This document shows, in pieces, positions 53,187 to 61,939 of a stretch of 64,000 nucleotides of DNA; position 1 is the first letter of the stretch; every line of letters begins with the position of its first letter. The notes beneath the pieces are model-generated. The model had not been told where the DNA came from, did no database searches, and saw only the letters and a program-made list of their open reading frames with translations. The translations under genes and the position numbers were made by a program. The stretch comes from Rufibacter psychrotolerans. Lineage in GTDB: Bacteria; Bacteroidota; Bacteroidia; Cytophagales; Hymenobacteraceae. The DNA lies in contig NZ_JAFFJV010000011.1 of assembly GCF_016924645.1 (NCBI RefSeq), forward strand, positions 366,640 to 430,639. Direction: 5' to 3'.

Positions 53187-54416
53187 CTAGGCTACCTTCA
53201 GTTTCTTGAAAGAAGATTTCTCAAATTTCTCCCGGGCGTAGTCCAGGGTGATGACCAGGTCGCTGGTGCCTTCCTGCTCGTCAGACGGCAGGTCAAACAT
53301 GGCGTCGGTCATGATGCCTTCGCAGATAGAGCGCAGGCCGCGGGCGCCTAGCTTATATTCAGAGGCTTTCTCCACAATGTACTCCAGGGTGTCGTCTGGG
53401 AACTCCAGGTTGATGTTCTCCATCTCAAACAGACGCTTGTACTGTTTTACCAGGGAGTTTTTAGGCTCGGTGAGGATGAGACGCAGGGTTTCTTTATCCA
53501 GCGGGTTCAGGTGCGTGACCACTGGCAGGCGGCCAATCAGCTCCGGAATCAAACCGAAGGATTTCAGGTCCTGGGAGGTGATGTAGCGCAGGAAGTTCTC
53601 GGTATCCAGTTTTTCCTCCAGGTTGGTGGAAGAGAACCCGATGGGTTTGGTGTTGAGGCGGCTCTTGATGATGCGGTCAATGCCCACAAACGCGCCGCCG
53701 CAGATAAAGAGGATGTTCTCTGTGTTCACCGAGATCATCTTTTGCTCGGGGTGCTTGCGGCCACCCTGCGGGGGCACGTTCACCGAGGTACCTTCCAACA
53801 GTTTCAGGAGGGCCTGCTGCACGCCTTCGCCGCTCACGTCGCGGGTGATGGAAGGGTTGTCGCTCTTGCGGGCAATCTTGTCAATCTCGTCTATGTACAC
53901 AATGCCCCGCTCGGCGGCTTCCACGTTGTAGTCGGCGGCCTGCAGAAGGCGGGTCAGGATGCTTTCCACGTCTTCGCCCACGTAGCCGGCCTCGGTCAGT
54001 ACGGTGGCATCGGCAATACAGAACGGCACCTGCAGAATACCGGCCAGCATGCGGGCCAGGAAAGTCTTGCCGGTACCGGTTTCGCCCACCATGATGATGT
54101 TGGATTTCTCAATCACTACATCATCGGCCTTGGGCTTTTGCATGAGGCGCTTGTAGTGGTTGTACACCGCCACTGACATTACTTTTTTCGCCTCGTCCTG
54201 GCCTACCACAAACTGATCCAGGTACGCTTTCATCTCGCGCGGTTTGATCAGGTTAAACTTGGGGGCGCGGTTGGTGGCGCGTAACCGGTTCTCCTCATTC
54301 AAAATCTGCTGGGCCTGTCCAATGCAACGCTCACAAATATGCGCATTGATGCCTGAGATCATCACAGACACCTCTTTCTTATTTTTTCCGCAAAAGGAGC
54401 ACGTAATTTCTGCCAT
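53187..54416 (-). CDS. clpX: ATP-dependent protease ATPase subunit ClpX
   Basis: AAA+ unfoldase of 409 residues. N-terminal zinc-binding domain with CSFC and CERC; Walker A GETGTGKT, pore loop GYVGED, Walker [12 protein letters not shown], sensor 2 region GARGLRSI. The ClpP-docking loop is GF-type: KPIGFSS. Standard length. A TACCTTTG -7 element is at 54467-54474. clpP is the next gene on the same strand but each has its own terminator. Confidence 0.97.
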   Translation of the reverse strand: MAEITCSFCGKNKKEVSVMISGINAHICERCIGQAQQILNEENRLRATNRAPKFNLIKPREMKAYLDQFVVGQDEAKKVMSVAVYNHYKRLMQKPKADDVVIEKSNIIMVGETGTGKTFLARMLAGILQVPFCIADATVLTEAGYVGEDVESILTRLLQAADYNVEAAERGIVYIDEIDKIARKSDNPSITRDVSGEGVQQALLKLLEGTSVNVPPQGGRKHPEQKMISVNTENILFICGGAFVGIDRIIKSRLNTKPIGFSSTNLEEKLDTENFLRYITSQDLKSFGLIPELIGRLPVVTHLNPLDKETLRLILTEPKNSLVKQYKRLFEMENINLEFPDDTLEYIVEKASEYKLGARGLRSICEGIMTDAMFDLPSDEQEGTSDLVITLDYAREKFEKSSFKKLKVA

Positions 54417-54466
54417 AAACCAAGGGTGGGATGTACTATTCTGCCTCTAAGATGGGGCAGCTACGG

Positions 54467-54474
54467 CAAAGGTA
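54467..54474 (-). promoter_or_regulatory. -7 element of clpX
   Basis: Minus-strand TACCTTTG, about 50 bp before the start codon; the -33 element is not clear. Confidence 0.55.
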
Positions 54475-54671
54475 CAAAATTGGTTAAGCACTCCGGTAAA
54501 ATATTTTTCTACAAACTGTCCACATGGGGGCAGGAACTAACTGTAAACTAGTCTATTATAAAATATAGTATATGTTGTATCTGATTGAGGAAGAACGGGC
54601 TGTACAGCCTCTCAGCGCCCAGGGAGGTTGCACTTTGGCCGTAGGGCAGGGCCTAAAAAAAGTTGGGCAAC

Positions 54672-54701
54672 AAAAAAGGCCCGCACTGGGGCGGGCCTTT
54701 T
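54672..54701 (-). terminator. terminator of clpP
   Basis: AAAAGGCCCGC and GCGGGCCTTTT (54674-54684, 54691-54701) with U6 on the minus strand. Confidence 0.85.
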
Positions 54702-54720
54702 CTGCTCAAAGCGGTTGGGC

Positions 54721-55419
54721 TTAGGCTTTGTGACGAGTTAACACCTCATCAATCAAACCATATTCCTTGGCTTCCTGCGCAATCATCCAGTAGTCGCGGT
54801 CAGAGTCTTTGTCTACCTGCTCCACAGATTTGCCGCTGTGGCTGGATATGATCTCGTACAGCTCTTTCTTCAGCTTCAGGATCTCGCGCGCGGTGATCTC
54901 AATGTCTGAGGCCTGGCCTTGCGTACCGCCCATGGGCTGGTGAATCATGACACGGGCGTGGGGCAGGGCAGAGCGCTTGTCTTTGGCACCACCGCATAAT
55001 AAAACTGCTCCCATAGAGGCGGCCAGACCGGTACAGATGGTGGCCACATCTGGCTGCACGTACTGCATGGTGTCATAGATACCCAAACCGGCGTACACTG
55101 AGCCTCCGGGGCTGTTGATGTACAGCAGAATGTCTTTCTTAGAGTCTGCTGACTCTAAGAACAGCAACTGGGCGGTGATAATGTTAGCGATGTAGTCATC
55201 TACCTGCGTGCCCAGGAAAATGATGCGGTCTACCATGAGGCGGGAGAACACGTCAATCTCGCGGAAATTGGTGGGGCGCTCCTCAATCACCGAGCGGGTC
55301 ATGCTGGTGGGCTGCAGGCGCGCCGTGCTTTCAATGTGGGTTAAGTATTGGTCAACGCCCAGGCCACTCATGCCCAGGCCTTTCACGGCAAATTTTCTGA
55401 ATTCTTCTTTATTGTACAT
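54721..55419 (-). CDS. clpP: ATP-dependent Clp protease proteolytic subunit
   Basis: Serine peptidase of 232 residues. Catalytic Ser in [12 protein letters not shown], His in [11 protein letters not shown], and Asp in the following DRDYW region context; [19 protein letters not shown] forms the substrate groove. The N-terminus is about 25 residues longer than in E. coli ClpP, with [18 protein letters not shown] as likely propeptide-like extension, common in Bacteroidota. Works with ClpX encoded just downstream. Confidence 0.96.
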   Translation of the reverse strand: MYNKEEFRKFAVKGLGMSGLGVDQYLTHIESTARLQPTSMTRSVIEERPTNFREIDVFSRLMVDRIIFLGTQVDDYIANIITAQLLFLESADSKKDILLYINSPGGSVYAGLGIYDTMQYVQPDVATICTGLAASMGAVLLCGGAKDKRSALPHARVMIHQPMGGTQGQASDIEITAREILKLKKELYEIISSHSGKSVEQVDKDSDRDYWMIAQEAKEYGLIDEVLTRHKA

Positions 55420-55499
55420 AAGGGTTCTATTTAGATGGCCTTAACTTAAAAAGAAACAAGTAGGTTACAAGGTGAACAAAACAGGAAACCGGCGTTTTC

Positions 55500-55538
55500 C
55501 TGTTCTGGGGTTATTTTCCCAAAATCAGGCCAAAAACG
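55500..55538. repeat. dispersed intergenic palindrome, copy 21
   Basis: CTGTTCTGGGGTTATTTTC ... CAAAATCAGGCCAAAAACGG. A second small hairpin (ACAGGAAA ... TTTTCCTGT) at 55481-55502 overlaps its left end. Confidence 0.6.
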
Positions 55539-55644
55539 GTTTTTTGTTTTTTCCTGCCATAATGGCCGGATAACGGTGCACGAGGCGTTCTCTCTACTTC
55601 TCAGAATTCTTGCCCGGGGAGGGCCAATGCGAGCCGTTTAAAAA

Positions 55645-55680
55645 CGAAAAAGTCCTTAACAAAAGGTAAGGACTTTTTCG
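55645..55680 (-). terminator. terminator of tig
   Basis: CGAAAAAGTCCTTA and TAAGGACTTTTTCG (55645-55658, 55667-55680), with U-rich continuation on the minus strand. Confidence 0.8.
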
Positions 55681-55701
55681 TTAAGTAAGCTATACTACCG
55701 A

Positions 55702-57036
55702 TTATGCCCCAACTAGGTTGCGGAATTCTTCGGCGGTTACGTCTTTTTCAGTGATGGTGATCTTTTCTTTCAGGAACTCCAGCACGCGCTCTGCTACCAG
55801 GGCCTCATACTCGTTCACGAAGTTACGGCCGTTGTTCTGCTTCAAGTGGTTGTCCAGGAAGTTGTTGAAGGTTTCTTCCATTTCCTCGGGCACCTCTGGC
55901 ATGTTGAACTGGGCCATCATCTTCTGGCGGGCGCTGTTCACTACGTCTTCGTTCTTGATGGTGATGTCGTTCTCCTCCACCACTTTGTTGCGGATCATGG
56001 ACCACTTCAGCTCTTTCACGTACTGGTCGTAGAACTCGTCAATCTGCTCTGGCGTGATTTTGCCTTCGTTGGTAACGGTTAACCAGCGCTTGAAGAACTC
56101 ATTGGGGATCTCAATGGAGGCTTTCTCTACCAGTTGGTCAATGATGGCGCGGTCCAGTTGGTTCTCGGCCTCGCGCTCATAGTTTTCTTTGATCACCTCG
56201 CGAACTTTGGCGTCAAATTCCTCCTGGGTGGTCACGTTGCCCTGCCCGAAGATCTTGTCAAAGAACTCCTGGTTCATCTCGGCCTTCTCGGTGCGGTTGA
56301 TTTTCTCTACCGTGAACTCAAAAGTACCTTTCAGGTCGGCGGTTACGTCTTTGCTCAGGCCGGTTACGTGGGCCAGGGCAGCGTTGTCATCACCAAACGC
56401 CTCGCGCAGGTCAAACGTGAGGGTGTCGCCGGGCTTCACGCCCACGAATTTCTCCACGCCCGCCACCACTTTGTTCAGAGGGATAAGGGTTTTGGTGTTG
56501 AAGTCACCGCCTTCGGTTTGCTTCAGCTCGCCGTACAGGTAGTCGTTGGCTTCAGAAACCTCTGGGTTGGTGGTCTGGCCAAACTGGTTCTGCATCTGCT
56601 CGTACGCCTCGTCTACGGTGGTCTGGTCTACTTCAATGTTGTAGCGGTCCACAGAGATCTCGTTCAAAGGCAACTCAAACTCTGGCAACAGCCCCACAGA
56701 GTAGCTGAACTCAAACTCCTTCTGGGTATCCCAGTCAATGGCGTTCTCGTCCTGGCGGTCTGGCAGCGGCTCGCCCAGAATGCGCAGTTTGTTGTCTTTG
56801 ATGTAGTTGTTCACAGACTCTTGCAGAATCTGGTTGATAGAGTCTACCAGAATGCCTTTGCCGTACATCTTGCGGATCAAACCGGCCGGTACTTTGCCGG
56901 GGCGGAAACCTTTGATGTTGGCTTTCTTGCTGTATTCTTTGATTTGCTCGTCTACGCGGGCAGCATAGTCCGCCTCTTGCAGGCTTACTTTCAGGCTGGC
57001 ATTCTGGCCATCGGTTTGATTCAGGGTGATATTCAA
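55702..57036 (-). CDS. tig: trigger factor chaperone
   Basis: Ribosome-associated chaperone of 444 residues. The N-terminal domain has the ribosome-binding signature GFRPGKVPAGLIRKMYG. The middle part (about 150-245) corresponds to the PPIase-like domain but is poorly conserved, as is usual in Bacteroidota. A long helical C-terminal arm domain follows. The start codon is TTG 57036, supported by the typical beginning NITLNQTDGQNASLKVSL. The tRNA-Leu gene lies just upstream on the same strand, with a terminator in between. Confidence 0.92.
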   Translation of the reverse strand: MNITLNQTDGQNASLKVSLQEADYAARVDEQIKEYSKKANIKGFRPGKVPAGLIRKMYGKGILVDSINQILQESVNNYIKDNKLRILGEPLPDRQDENAIDWDTQKEFEFSYSVGLLPEFELPLNEISVDRYNIEVDQTTVDEAYEQMQNQFGQTTNPEVSEANDYLYGELKQTEGGDFNTKTLIPLNKVVAGVEKFVGVKPGDTLTFDLREAFGDDNAALAHVTGLSKDVTADLKGTFEFTVEKINRTEKAEMNQEFFDKIFGQGNVTTQEEFDAKVREVIKENYEREAENQLDRAIIDQLVEKASIEIPNEFFKRWLTVTNEGKITPEQIDEFYDQYVKELKWSMIRNKVVEENDITIKNEDVVNSARQKMMAQFNMPEVPEEMEETFNNFLDNHLKQNNGRNFVNEYEALVAERVLEFLKEKITITEKDVTAEEFRNLVGA

Positions 57037-57074
57037 GGCTATCAGTTATTAAGTTGTGCGACGGTTATTAAGTG

Positions 57075-57110
57075 AAAAACCCTCAACCCCGGTTGGGATT
57101 GAGGGTTTTT
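57075..57110 (-). terminator. terminator after tRNA-Leu
   Basis: AAAAACCCTCAA (57075-57086) and TTGAGGGTTTTT (57099-57110), six bases after the tRNA end on the minus strand. Confidence 0.85.
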
Positions 57111-57115
57111 CTTTG

Positions 57116-57197
57116 TGCGGATGGAGGGACTCGAACCCCCATGCCTCGCAGCGCTAGATCCTAAGTCTAGTGCGTCTACCAATTTCGCCACATCCGC
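57116..57197 (-). tRNA. tRNA-Leu (anticodon UAG)
   Basis: Read on the minus strand: acceptor GCGGATG (57191-57197) pairs with CATCCGC plus discriminator A (57116-57123). D arm with TTGGTAGACGC; anticodon stem CTAGA/TCTAG with loop CTTAGGA, hence anticodon UAG; long variable arm CGCTGCGAGGCATG typical of class II tRNAs; T arm GGGGGTTCGAGTCCCTC. The CCA end is not encoded. Confidence 0.95.
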
Positions 57198-57223
57198 ATT
57201 ATGTGCGTTTCGTAATGGTGCTG

Positions 57224-57255
57224 CAAATGTAGCAAAGTCTTTTTTGTTAATGCAA
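57224..57255 (-). promoter_or_regulatory. promoter of tRNA-Leu
   Basis: Minus-strand TTG (57253-57255), 21 bp, TACATTTG (57224-57231), placing the start about 20 nt before the tRNA. Confidence 0.75.
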
Positions 57256-57347
57256 CTCTCTTTCGTTTTTTTTGTTGAAATTTATAAAAAAGTAGCAGAA
57301 AACGCGCCGGCCCTTGGTTTGTCGCCAATTCTGCCGTACCTACCCGT

Positions 57348-59552
57348 ATGATTGATCACGAAGCAGAACGGAAAGAAATTCTGCGTCATTATAGAAAATT
57401 GCTGCGTCACGCCAAGCCTTTTCTCAAGGACAATGACGCCAAGATTATCAAGAAGGCCTTCAACACCTCCCTGGAGGCCCACAAAGACATGCGCCGCAAA
57501 TCGGGCGAGCCTTACATCCTGCACCCCCTGGCCGTGGCCCAGATTGCGGTAGAGGAGATTGGTCTGGGGACCACCTCTATTGTGGCGGCCCTGCTGCACG
57601 ACGTGGTGGAAGACACCGACCTGGAGATTGCCGACATTGAGCGCGACTTCGGGCCCCGGGTGGCCAAGATCATTGAGGGGCTCACCAAGATCTCGGGGGT
57701 GTTTGAGTACGGCACCAGCCAGCAGGCCGAGAACTTCCGGAAGATGCTGCTCACCCTCTCAGACGACGTGCGGGTGATCCTCATCAAACTGGCCGACCGC
57801 CTGCATAACATGCGCACCTTGGGCAGCATGGCCCGAGACAAGCAGCTGAAGATTGCTTCTGAGACCATGTACCTGTACGCCCCGCTGGCCCACCGCCTGG
57901 GTTTGTACGCCATTAAGTCTGAGCTGGAAGACCTGCACCTCAAGTACACCGACACCGAGACCTACAAGTACATCTCCAACAAGATCAGGCAGACCAAGGC
58001 GGCCCGCAACAAGTTCATCGCTGACTTTATTGGCCCCATTGAGGAAGAGCTGAAGCGGCAGGGCTTCAAAGATTTTGAGGTGAAGGGGCGGCCCAAGTCC
58101 ATCTACTCCATCCTCAAGAAGATGAAGAAGCAGAACGTCACCTTTGAGGAGATCTATGACCTGTTTGCCATCCGCATCATCCTCAACGTGCCGTATGAGC
58201 AGGAAAAGCCGGCCTGTTGGCGGGTGTACTCCATCATCACCGACTTTTACCAGCCCAACCCAGATCGCCTGCGCGACTGGATCTCTACGCCCAAGGCCAA
58301 CGGGTATGAGGCCCTGCACACCACGGTGATGAGCAAGACCGGCCAGTGGGTGGAGGTGCAGATCAGGACCAAGCGCATGGATGATATTGCCGAGCGCGGA
58401 TACGCGGCCCACTGGAAGTACAAGACCGGTAGCAACGGCCCGTCAGAGTCGGGTCTGGACAACTGGATCAACAAGGTGCGCGACATGCTGGACGTGAACA
58501 ACACCAACGCCATTGAGTTCCTGGACGAGTTCCGCACCAACCTGTTTGTGGAGGAGGTCTTTGTCTTTACGCCCAAAGGCGAGCTCATCATTCTGCCAGA
58601 CCGGGCCACCGCCCTGGACTTCGCCTTTGAGATCCACACCCACATTGGCTACCAGAGTCTGGGGGCCAAGGTGAACCAGAAACTGGTGCCGCTCAGTCAC
58701 CGGCTGCACAACGGCGACCAGGTAGAAATTCTGACCTCGCAGAAACAGAAACCCACCGGCGAGTGGCTCAAGTTTGTAACCACCTCCAAGGCGCGCTCTA
58801 AAATAAAGGAGTTTTTACGCGAAGAGCGCAAAAGCAAGGCCGAGGAAGGTAAACAGCAGGTAGAGGAGCGGCTGCGCCAATTGTCCATTGAGCCCTCAGC
58901 GGCGAACCTCAACCGCTTGGCAGCGTACTTCAACGCGCCCTCCTTACAGGACTTCTACTATAAAGTAGCCGTCAACCTGATTGACCTGAAGGAAATCAAG
59001 GAGTACATCTTCAACCCGCAGAGCGAGAAATACCGTCCGGCGTCGTTGCTGGAGGGGTCAGTGTTTGACCGCGAGGTGGAGAAGATCAGGGGCATCAACT
59101 CCCAGTTGCTGGTAATTGGCGGCGGCACCGATAAGATTGACTACGAGCTGGCCAATTGCTGCAACCCCATTCCCGGCGATGATGTGTTCGGCTTCCAGAC
59201 CGAGGACCACGGCATCACCATTCACCGCACCACCTGTCCCAAGGCCGTGGAGTTGATGTCAAACTACGGGCACCGCATAGTAAAGGCCAAATGGACCGGC
59301 CAGCAGGAGCTCTCGTTCCTGGCGGGCATCACCATCAAAGGAACCGACAGGGTAGGCTTGGTGAACGACGTAACCAAAGTGATCTCCAACTCCCTTAAGG
59401 TGAACATGCGCTCCATCACCATTGACTCGCACGACGGCGTGTTTGAAGGCCGCCTCATGGTGTTTGTGAACGACACTGCCCAATTGGAGAAGCTCATTCA
59501 GAAACTGCTGCGGGTGAACGGCGTGCTCAGCGTTGACCGTTTTGACTCTTAA
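57348..59552 (+). CDS. rel: bifunctional (p)ppGpp synthetase/hydrolase (RelA/SpoT family)
   Basis: Protein of 734 residues controlling the stringent response. HD hydrolase domain with intact HPLAVAQIAVEE and LLHDVVEDTD; synthetase domain with RPKSIYSILKKMKK, IYDLFAIRIIL and YEALHTTVMS; TGS domain (VFVFTPKGELIILPDRATALDFAF); zinc-finger/RIS region with ANCCNPIPGDDVFGF; C-terminal ACT domain (RVGLVNDVTKVIS). Both catalytic halves look complete, so it should make and degrade (p)ppGpp. Start at ATG 57348; a partial promoter (TTG, 20 bp, TACCTACC) precedes it. Confidence 0.96.
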   Translation: MIDHEAERKEILRHYRKLLRHAKPFLKDNDAKIIKKAFNTSLEAHKDMRRKSGEPYILHPLAVAQIAVEEIGLGTTSIVAALLHDVVEDTDLEIADIERDFGPRVAKIIEGLTKISGVFEYGTSQQAENFRKMLLTLSDDVRVILIKLADRLHNMRTLGSMARDKQLKIASETMYLYAPLAHRLGLYAIKSELEDLHLKYTDTETYKYISNKIRQTKAARNKFIADFIGPIEEELKRQGFKDFEVKGRPKSIYSILKKMKKQNVTFEEIYDLFAIRIILNVPYEQEKPACWRVYSIITDFYQPNPDRLRDWISTPKANGYEALHTTVMSKTGQWVEVQIRTKRMDDIAERGYAAHWKYKTGSNGPSESGLDNWINKVRDMLDVNNTNAIEFLDEFRTNLFVEEVFVFTPKGELIILPDRATALDFAFEIHTHIGYQSLGAKVNQKLVPLSHRLHNGDQVEILTSQKQKPTGEWLKFVTTSKARSKIKEFLREERKSKAEEGKQQVEERLRQLSIEPSAANLNRLAAYFNAPSLQDFYYKVAVNLIDLKEIKEYIFNPQSEKYRPASLLEGSVFDREVEKIRGINSQLLVIGGGTDKIDYELANCCNPIPGDDVFGFQTEDHGITIHRTTCPKAVELMSNYGHRIVKAKWTGQQELSFLAGITIKGTDRVGLVNDVTKVISNSLKVNMRSITIDSHDGVFEGRLMVFVNDTAQLEKLIQKLLRVNGVLSVDRFDS

Positions 59553-59563
59553 TTCTGGAAAAC

Positions 59564-59614
59564 ACCCTAAAAACAGAAAGCCCGGTCCTGCACCGGGTTT
59601 TCTGTTTTTAGGGT
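59564..59614 (+). terminator. terminator of rel
   Basis: Twenty-two-base arms (59564-59585, 59593-59614) with one mismatch, GC core CCCGG/CCGGG and T-rich flank, 12 bp after the stop. Confidence 0.85.
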
Positions 59615-59630
59615 AAGGATGAGTGAGCAT

Positions 59631-59666
59631 GTTTTAAGCCGATTTTTGGGAAATCAGCCTTAAAAC
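59631..59666. repeat. dispersed intergenic palindrome, copy 22
   Basis: GTTTTAAGCCGATTTTT, GG, GAAATCAGCCTTAAAAC. Near-perfect. Confidence 0.8.
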
Positions 59667-59683
59667 AAGTAGTTACGTTAGAC

Positions 59684-60553
59684 TTAGAATTTATAGTTCA
59701 AACCAATGGTGATATGCGACATAGGGCCAGATTCCAGCTCTACGTGGGCTCCCACGCTTTCGGTGAAGAAGTACCGGGCACCCGCTAGCACCCCAACTTT
59801 CACTTCGCCCTCGCTGGCGTCATAGCTCCCGAAGCTGGAGTCTTCTCCCCAGTCTACCTTCACCCGGGCGTAGCCCAGCGTTAAGCCGCCGTAAGTGTCC
59901 AGTTTGTCGTTCTGGGTGAAGTTGTAGTGGTAAGTTCCTTTGGCTGCAAAGTACATGACAGAATACTTGTAGTCTTCCTCCCACTTGATGTGAGAGTAGG
60001 AGAACACCCCGCCCACGCCAATGGTACCGGGTCCTGCGGCTACGTTCAAGCCTCTTTCATAAGAAAAGGTCAGCGGTTTCAGCACTTTTGCCCCGTTGCG
60101 GCGGCCTGAGTACTCCAGGTTGTCTACCAATCCAAAGCCAAAGCCAATGACGTTGGTGCCTCCTTCAAAGGCGGCTGCGGTCTGTCTTTTGGCCGCTTTG
60201 GCTTCTCTGGCTGGTGCAACTGCCGGTTCCGTCACGGGTGCCGCGGCCTGAACCGGGGCTGCCGCTATTACGGGCTGGGCAGTGGCTTTCTTCTGGGTGG
60301 AGGCAGCGGTTTTGGGCTTACCCTGGGTGGTGGCTCTTACCGGAGCTTTGGGTTTCGCCTGAGCAGTGGAGGCAGTAGCCGGTTTTGCTTTGGTGGCGCT
60401 AGCCGTTGGGGAAGAAGTGGTTTTCGGCTTTGACTGGGTTGTAGCCACGGGGGTTTTGGCTTTGGTTTGCGCAGAAACGGTCATGGACGACAAACCTACC
60501 ATTGCGGCAACAGAAAGCATGCTCATGCCCTTGATCAGGGTTGACTTTTTCAT
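59684..60553 (-). CDS. secreted protein with low-complexity linker and outer-membrane barrel domain
   Basis: Protein of 289 residues. Signal peptide about 1-29 (ending TVSAQ). Residues about 30-125 are a Lys/Pro/Ala/Thr-rich linker with imperfect repeats (TTQSKPKT, TAQAKPKAPV, TTQGKPKTAAS). Residues about 130-289 form eight or so amphipathic strands (GTNVIGFGFGLVDNLEY, GTIGVGGVFSYSHIKW, GGLTLGYARVKVDW, ending SHITIGLNYKF), like small 8-stranded outer-membrane barrels. The basic Pro-rich linker could reach through the periplasm or peptidoglycan. Function unknown. Confidence 0.75.
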   Translation of the reverse strand: MKKSTLIKGMSMLSVAAMVGLSSMTVSAQTKAKTPVATTQSKPKTTSSPTASATKAKPATASTAQAKPKAPVRATTQGKPKTAASTQKKATAQPVIAAAPVQAAAPVTEPAVAPAREAKAAKRQTAAAFEGGTNVIGFGFGLVDNLEYSGRRNGAKVLKPLTFSYERGLNVAAGPGTIGVGGVFSYSHIKWEEDYKYSVMYFAAKGTYHYNFTQNDKLDTYGGLTLGYARVKVDWGEDSSFGSYDASEGEVKVGVLAGARYFFTESVGAHVELESGPMSHITIGLNYKF

Positions 60554-61086
60554 AATTGTAATACTTTTAAGGGGTTGAATGATGTTATGGGAACAGCCTA
60601 CCCGGCAAACCTCTTGGTTTTGCGCAGCGGGGATTTCCCGCTTGCATGGTAGAACTCACAAATGTTTGAAAGGCCTTTCTGAACACTTCTTTAGTTGCAT
60701 TCCTGTTCTTTAGACAGGGCTTCATTTTTTTACCCCTATCTGGGTTGCATATTTTTTATAAAAAATGATTTCGGCTTTAGTAGTGGGTGCGTAGGCCTGC
60801 CTTGTTAGGGAGTTACCCTCTATATTGGGCTTGCCGCCGATACTTCACTTAGAGCACATAGTTGAGGGTTAGGGAGCTAAGCTGCCTAACCATTCTTAAT
60901 TTACTTAGTAGCTGGGTAGCTGCAGAAATCCAGGAAAGAATAACAGGTAGGGGTTGAACAGGTGGGAGGAGGTGAACCATGCGGAAAGGAAGGTATTCCC
61001 CGTTGTAAAACGATGGGGTTAAAGAGGATACCACCTGGTGGTTGCCCAAACTGAACTCTTCCCCAATTGTTAAGAGTTTTAGCATT

Positions 61087-61101
61087 ACAGTTTAAAACTG
61101 T
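61087..61101. promoter_or_regulatory. 7-1-7 inverted repeat, candidate Fur-type operator
   Basis: ACAGTTT A AAACTGT, perfect, directly abutting the -7 element of the fur-family gene. Position and 7-1-7 layout fit an autoregulatory site of this family; the bases differ from classic Fur and PerR boxes. Confidence 0.6.
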
Positions 61102-61109
61102 TAAGTTTG
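61102..61109 (+). promoter_or_regulatory. -7 element of the fur-STAS-purA unit
   Basis: TAAGTTTG, 17 bp before the start codon; TTT 21 bp upstream is the best -33 candidate. Confidence 0.6.
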
Positions 61110-61125
61110 CAGCAGAAGAAGGCGT

Positions 61126-61602
61126 ATGGCACTAGATGAAGCAAGATTCATGGAGGTGAAGAAGATCTTCACCGCCTATTTAGAGAGCAAGGGCCTCCGG
61201 AAGACCCCGGAGCGCTATGCTATCTTAGAAGAGATTTATTCCCGCACCGGCCACTTTGATGTAGAGTCGCTCTACATCAGCATGAAGAACAAGAACTACC
61301 AGGTGAGCCGTGCCACCGTATACAATACCCTTGACTTACTGGTAGAGAACGACCTGGTAAGCAAGCACCAATTTGGGCGCAACCTGGCGCAGTATGAGAA
61401 ATCGTACGGCCGCCGGCAGCACGACCACGTGATCTGTACCGAATGCCACAAAGTGGTAGAGTTCTGTGACCCAAGAGTGCACAACATCCAAACCATGGTA
61501 GGAGAGCTGCTCAATTTTAATATTCTGCACCACTCCCTAAATTTGTACGGCATCTGTGGCGACTGCCAGGCCAAGCTAAACGCACCCATTCATGAAAATT
61601 GA
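61126..61602 (+). CDS. Fur-family transcriptional regulator
   Basis: Metal- or peroxide-sensing repressor of 158 residues. Winged helix: [27 protein letters not shown] and the recognition helix [19 protein letters not shown]. Metal sites: [17 protein letters not shown] and the second Cys pair CGDCQ near the C-terminus (structural zinc). The family members Fur, PerR and Zur cannot be separated safely; the N-terminal and His pattern is nearest to Fur/PerR of Bacteroidota. A 7-1-7 repeat in its promoter suggests autoregulation. Overlaps the STAS gene by eleven bases. Confidence 0.9.
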   Translation: MALDEARFMEVKKIFTAYLESKGLRKTPERYAILEEIYSRTGHFDVESLYISMKNKNYQVSRATVYNTLDLLVENDLVSKHQFGRNLAQYEKSYGRRQHDHVICTECHKVVEFCDPRVHNIQTMVGELLNFNILHHSLNLYGICGDCQAKLNAPIHEN

Positions 61603-61939
61603 TCATGTTATAGAGAACAATGTTCTGATCATCCGGTTGGAGGGCGATATGATTGGGGGACCAGAGACCCAACGGCTCATGGATCTGGCCAATAGCACCA
61701 TTGATGAATCCCTACTCCTTTCGGCGGTGGATCTTTCCAATGTTCGGTTTATCAACAGCACCGGTATTGGGGTCTTGGTATCGCTGCTAACCAAATTCAG
61801 AAACAGGGGCGGGGAACTCATCCTGATCAATCCGTCTGAGCACATTCGTAAATTATTAATCATTACAAAACTGAACGCCATCTTCACCATTGCTGAAAAT
61901 GACACCAATGCCGTTCAGCTTCTTAAAGAATCACTTTAA
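61592..61939 (+). CDS. STAS-domain anti-sigma factor antagonist
   Basis: Protein of 115 residues, a single STAS domain. The phosphorylation-site segment is [22 protein letters not shown] with the conserved Ser-Thr pair. Such proteins are normally controlled by a serine kinase of the RsbW type; none is encoded nearby. Sits between fur and purA, overlapping the former and directly abutting the latter. Confidence 0.88.
   Translation: MKIDHVIENNVLIIRLEGDMIGGPETQRLMDLANSTIDESLLLSAVDLSNVRFINSTGIGVLVSLLTKFRNRGGELILINPSEHIRKLLIITKLNAIFTIAENDTNAVQLLKESL

Larger units (their letters stand above)
54417..54720. other. intergenic region between clpX and clpP
   Basis: About 300 bp. Holds the -7 element of clpX, an AT-rich stretch around 54545-54580 and the clpP terminator. 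No gene seen. Confidence 0.6.
60554..61125. other. intergenic region between the barrel gene and fur
   Basis: About 570 bp between divergent genes. Its right end holds the fur promoter and a 15-bp operator-like palindrome. The middle part has an AT-rich stretch (60720-60770) and no supported gene. Confidence 0.6.

Noticed and set aside
60849..61085. A 78-codon minus-strand frame divergent from fur
   Set aside because: No recognisable protein, no promoter, and it would place its 5' end in the fur promoter region.
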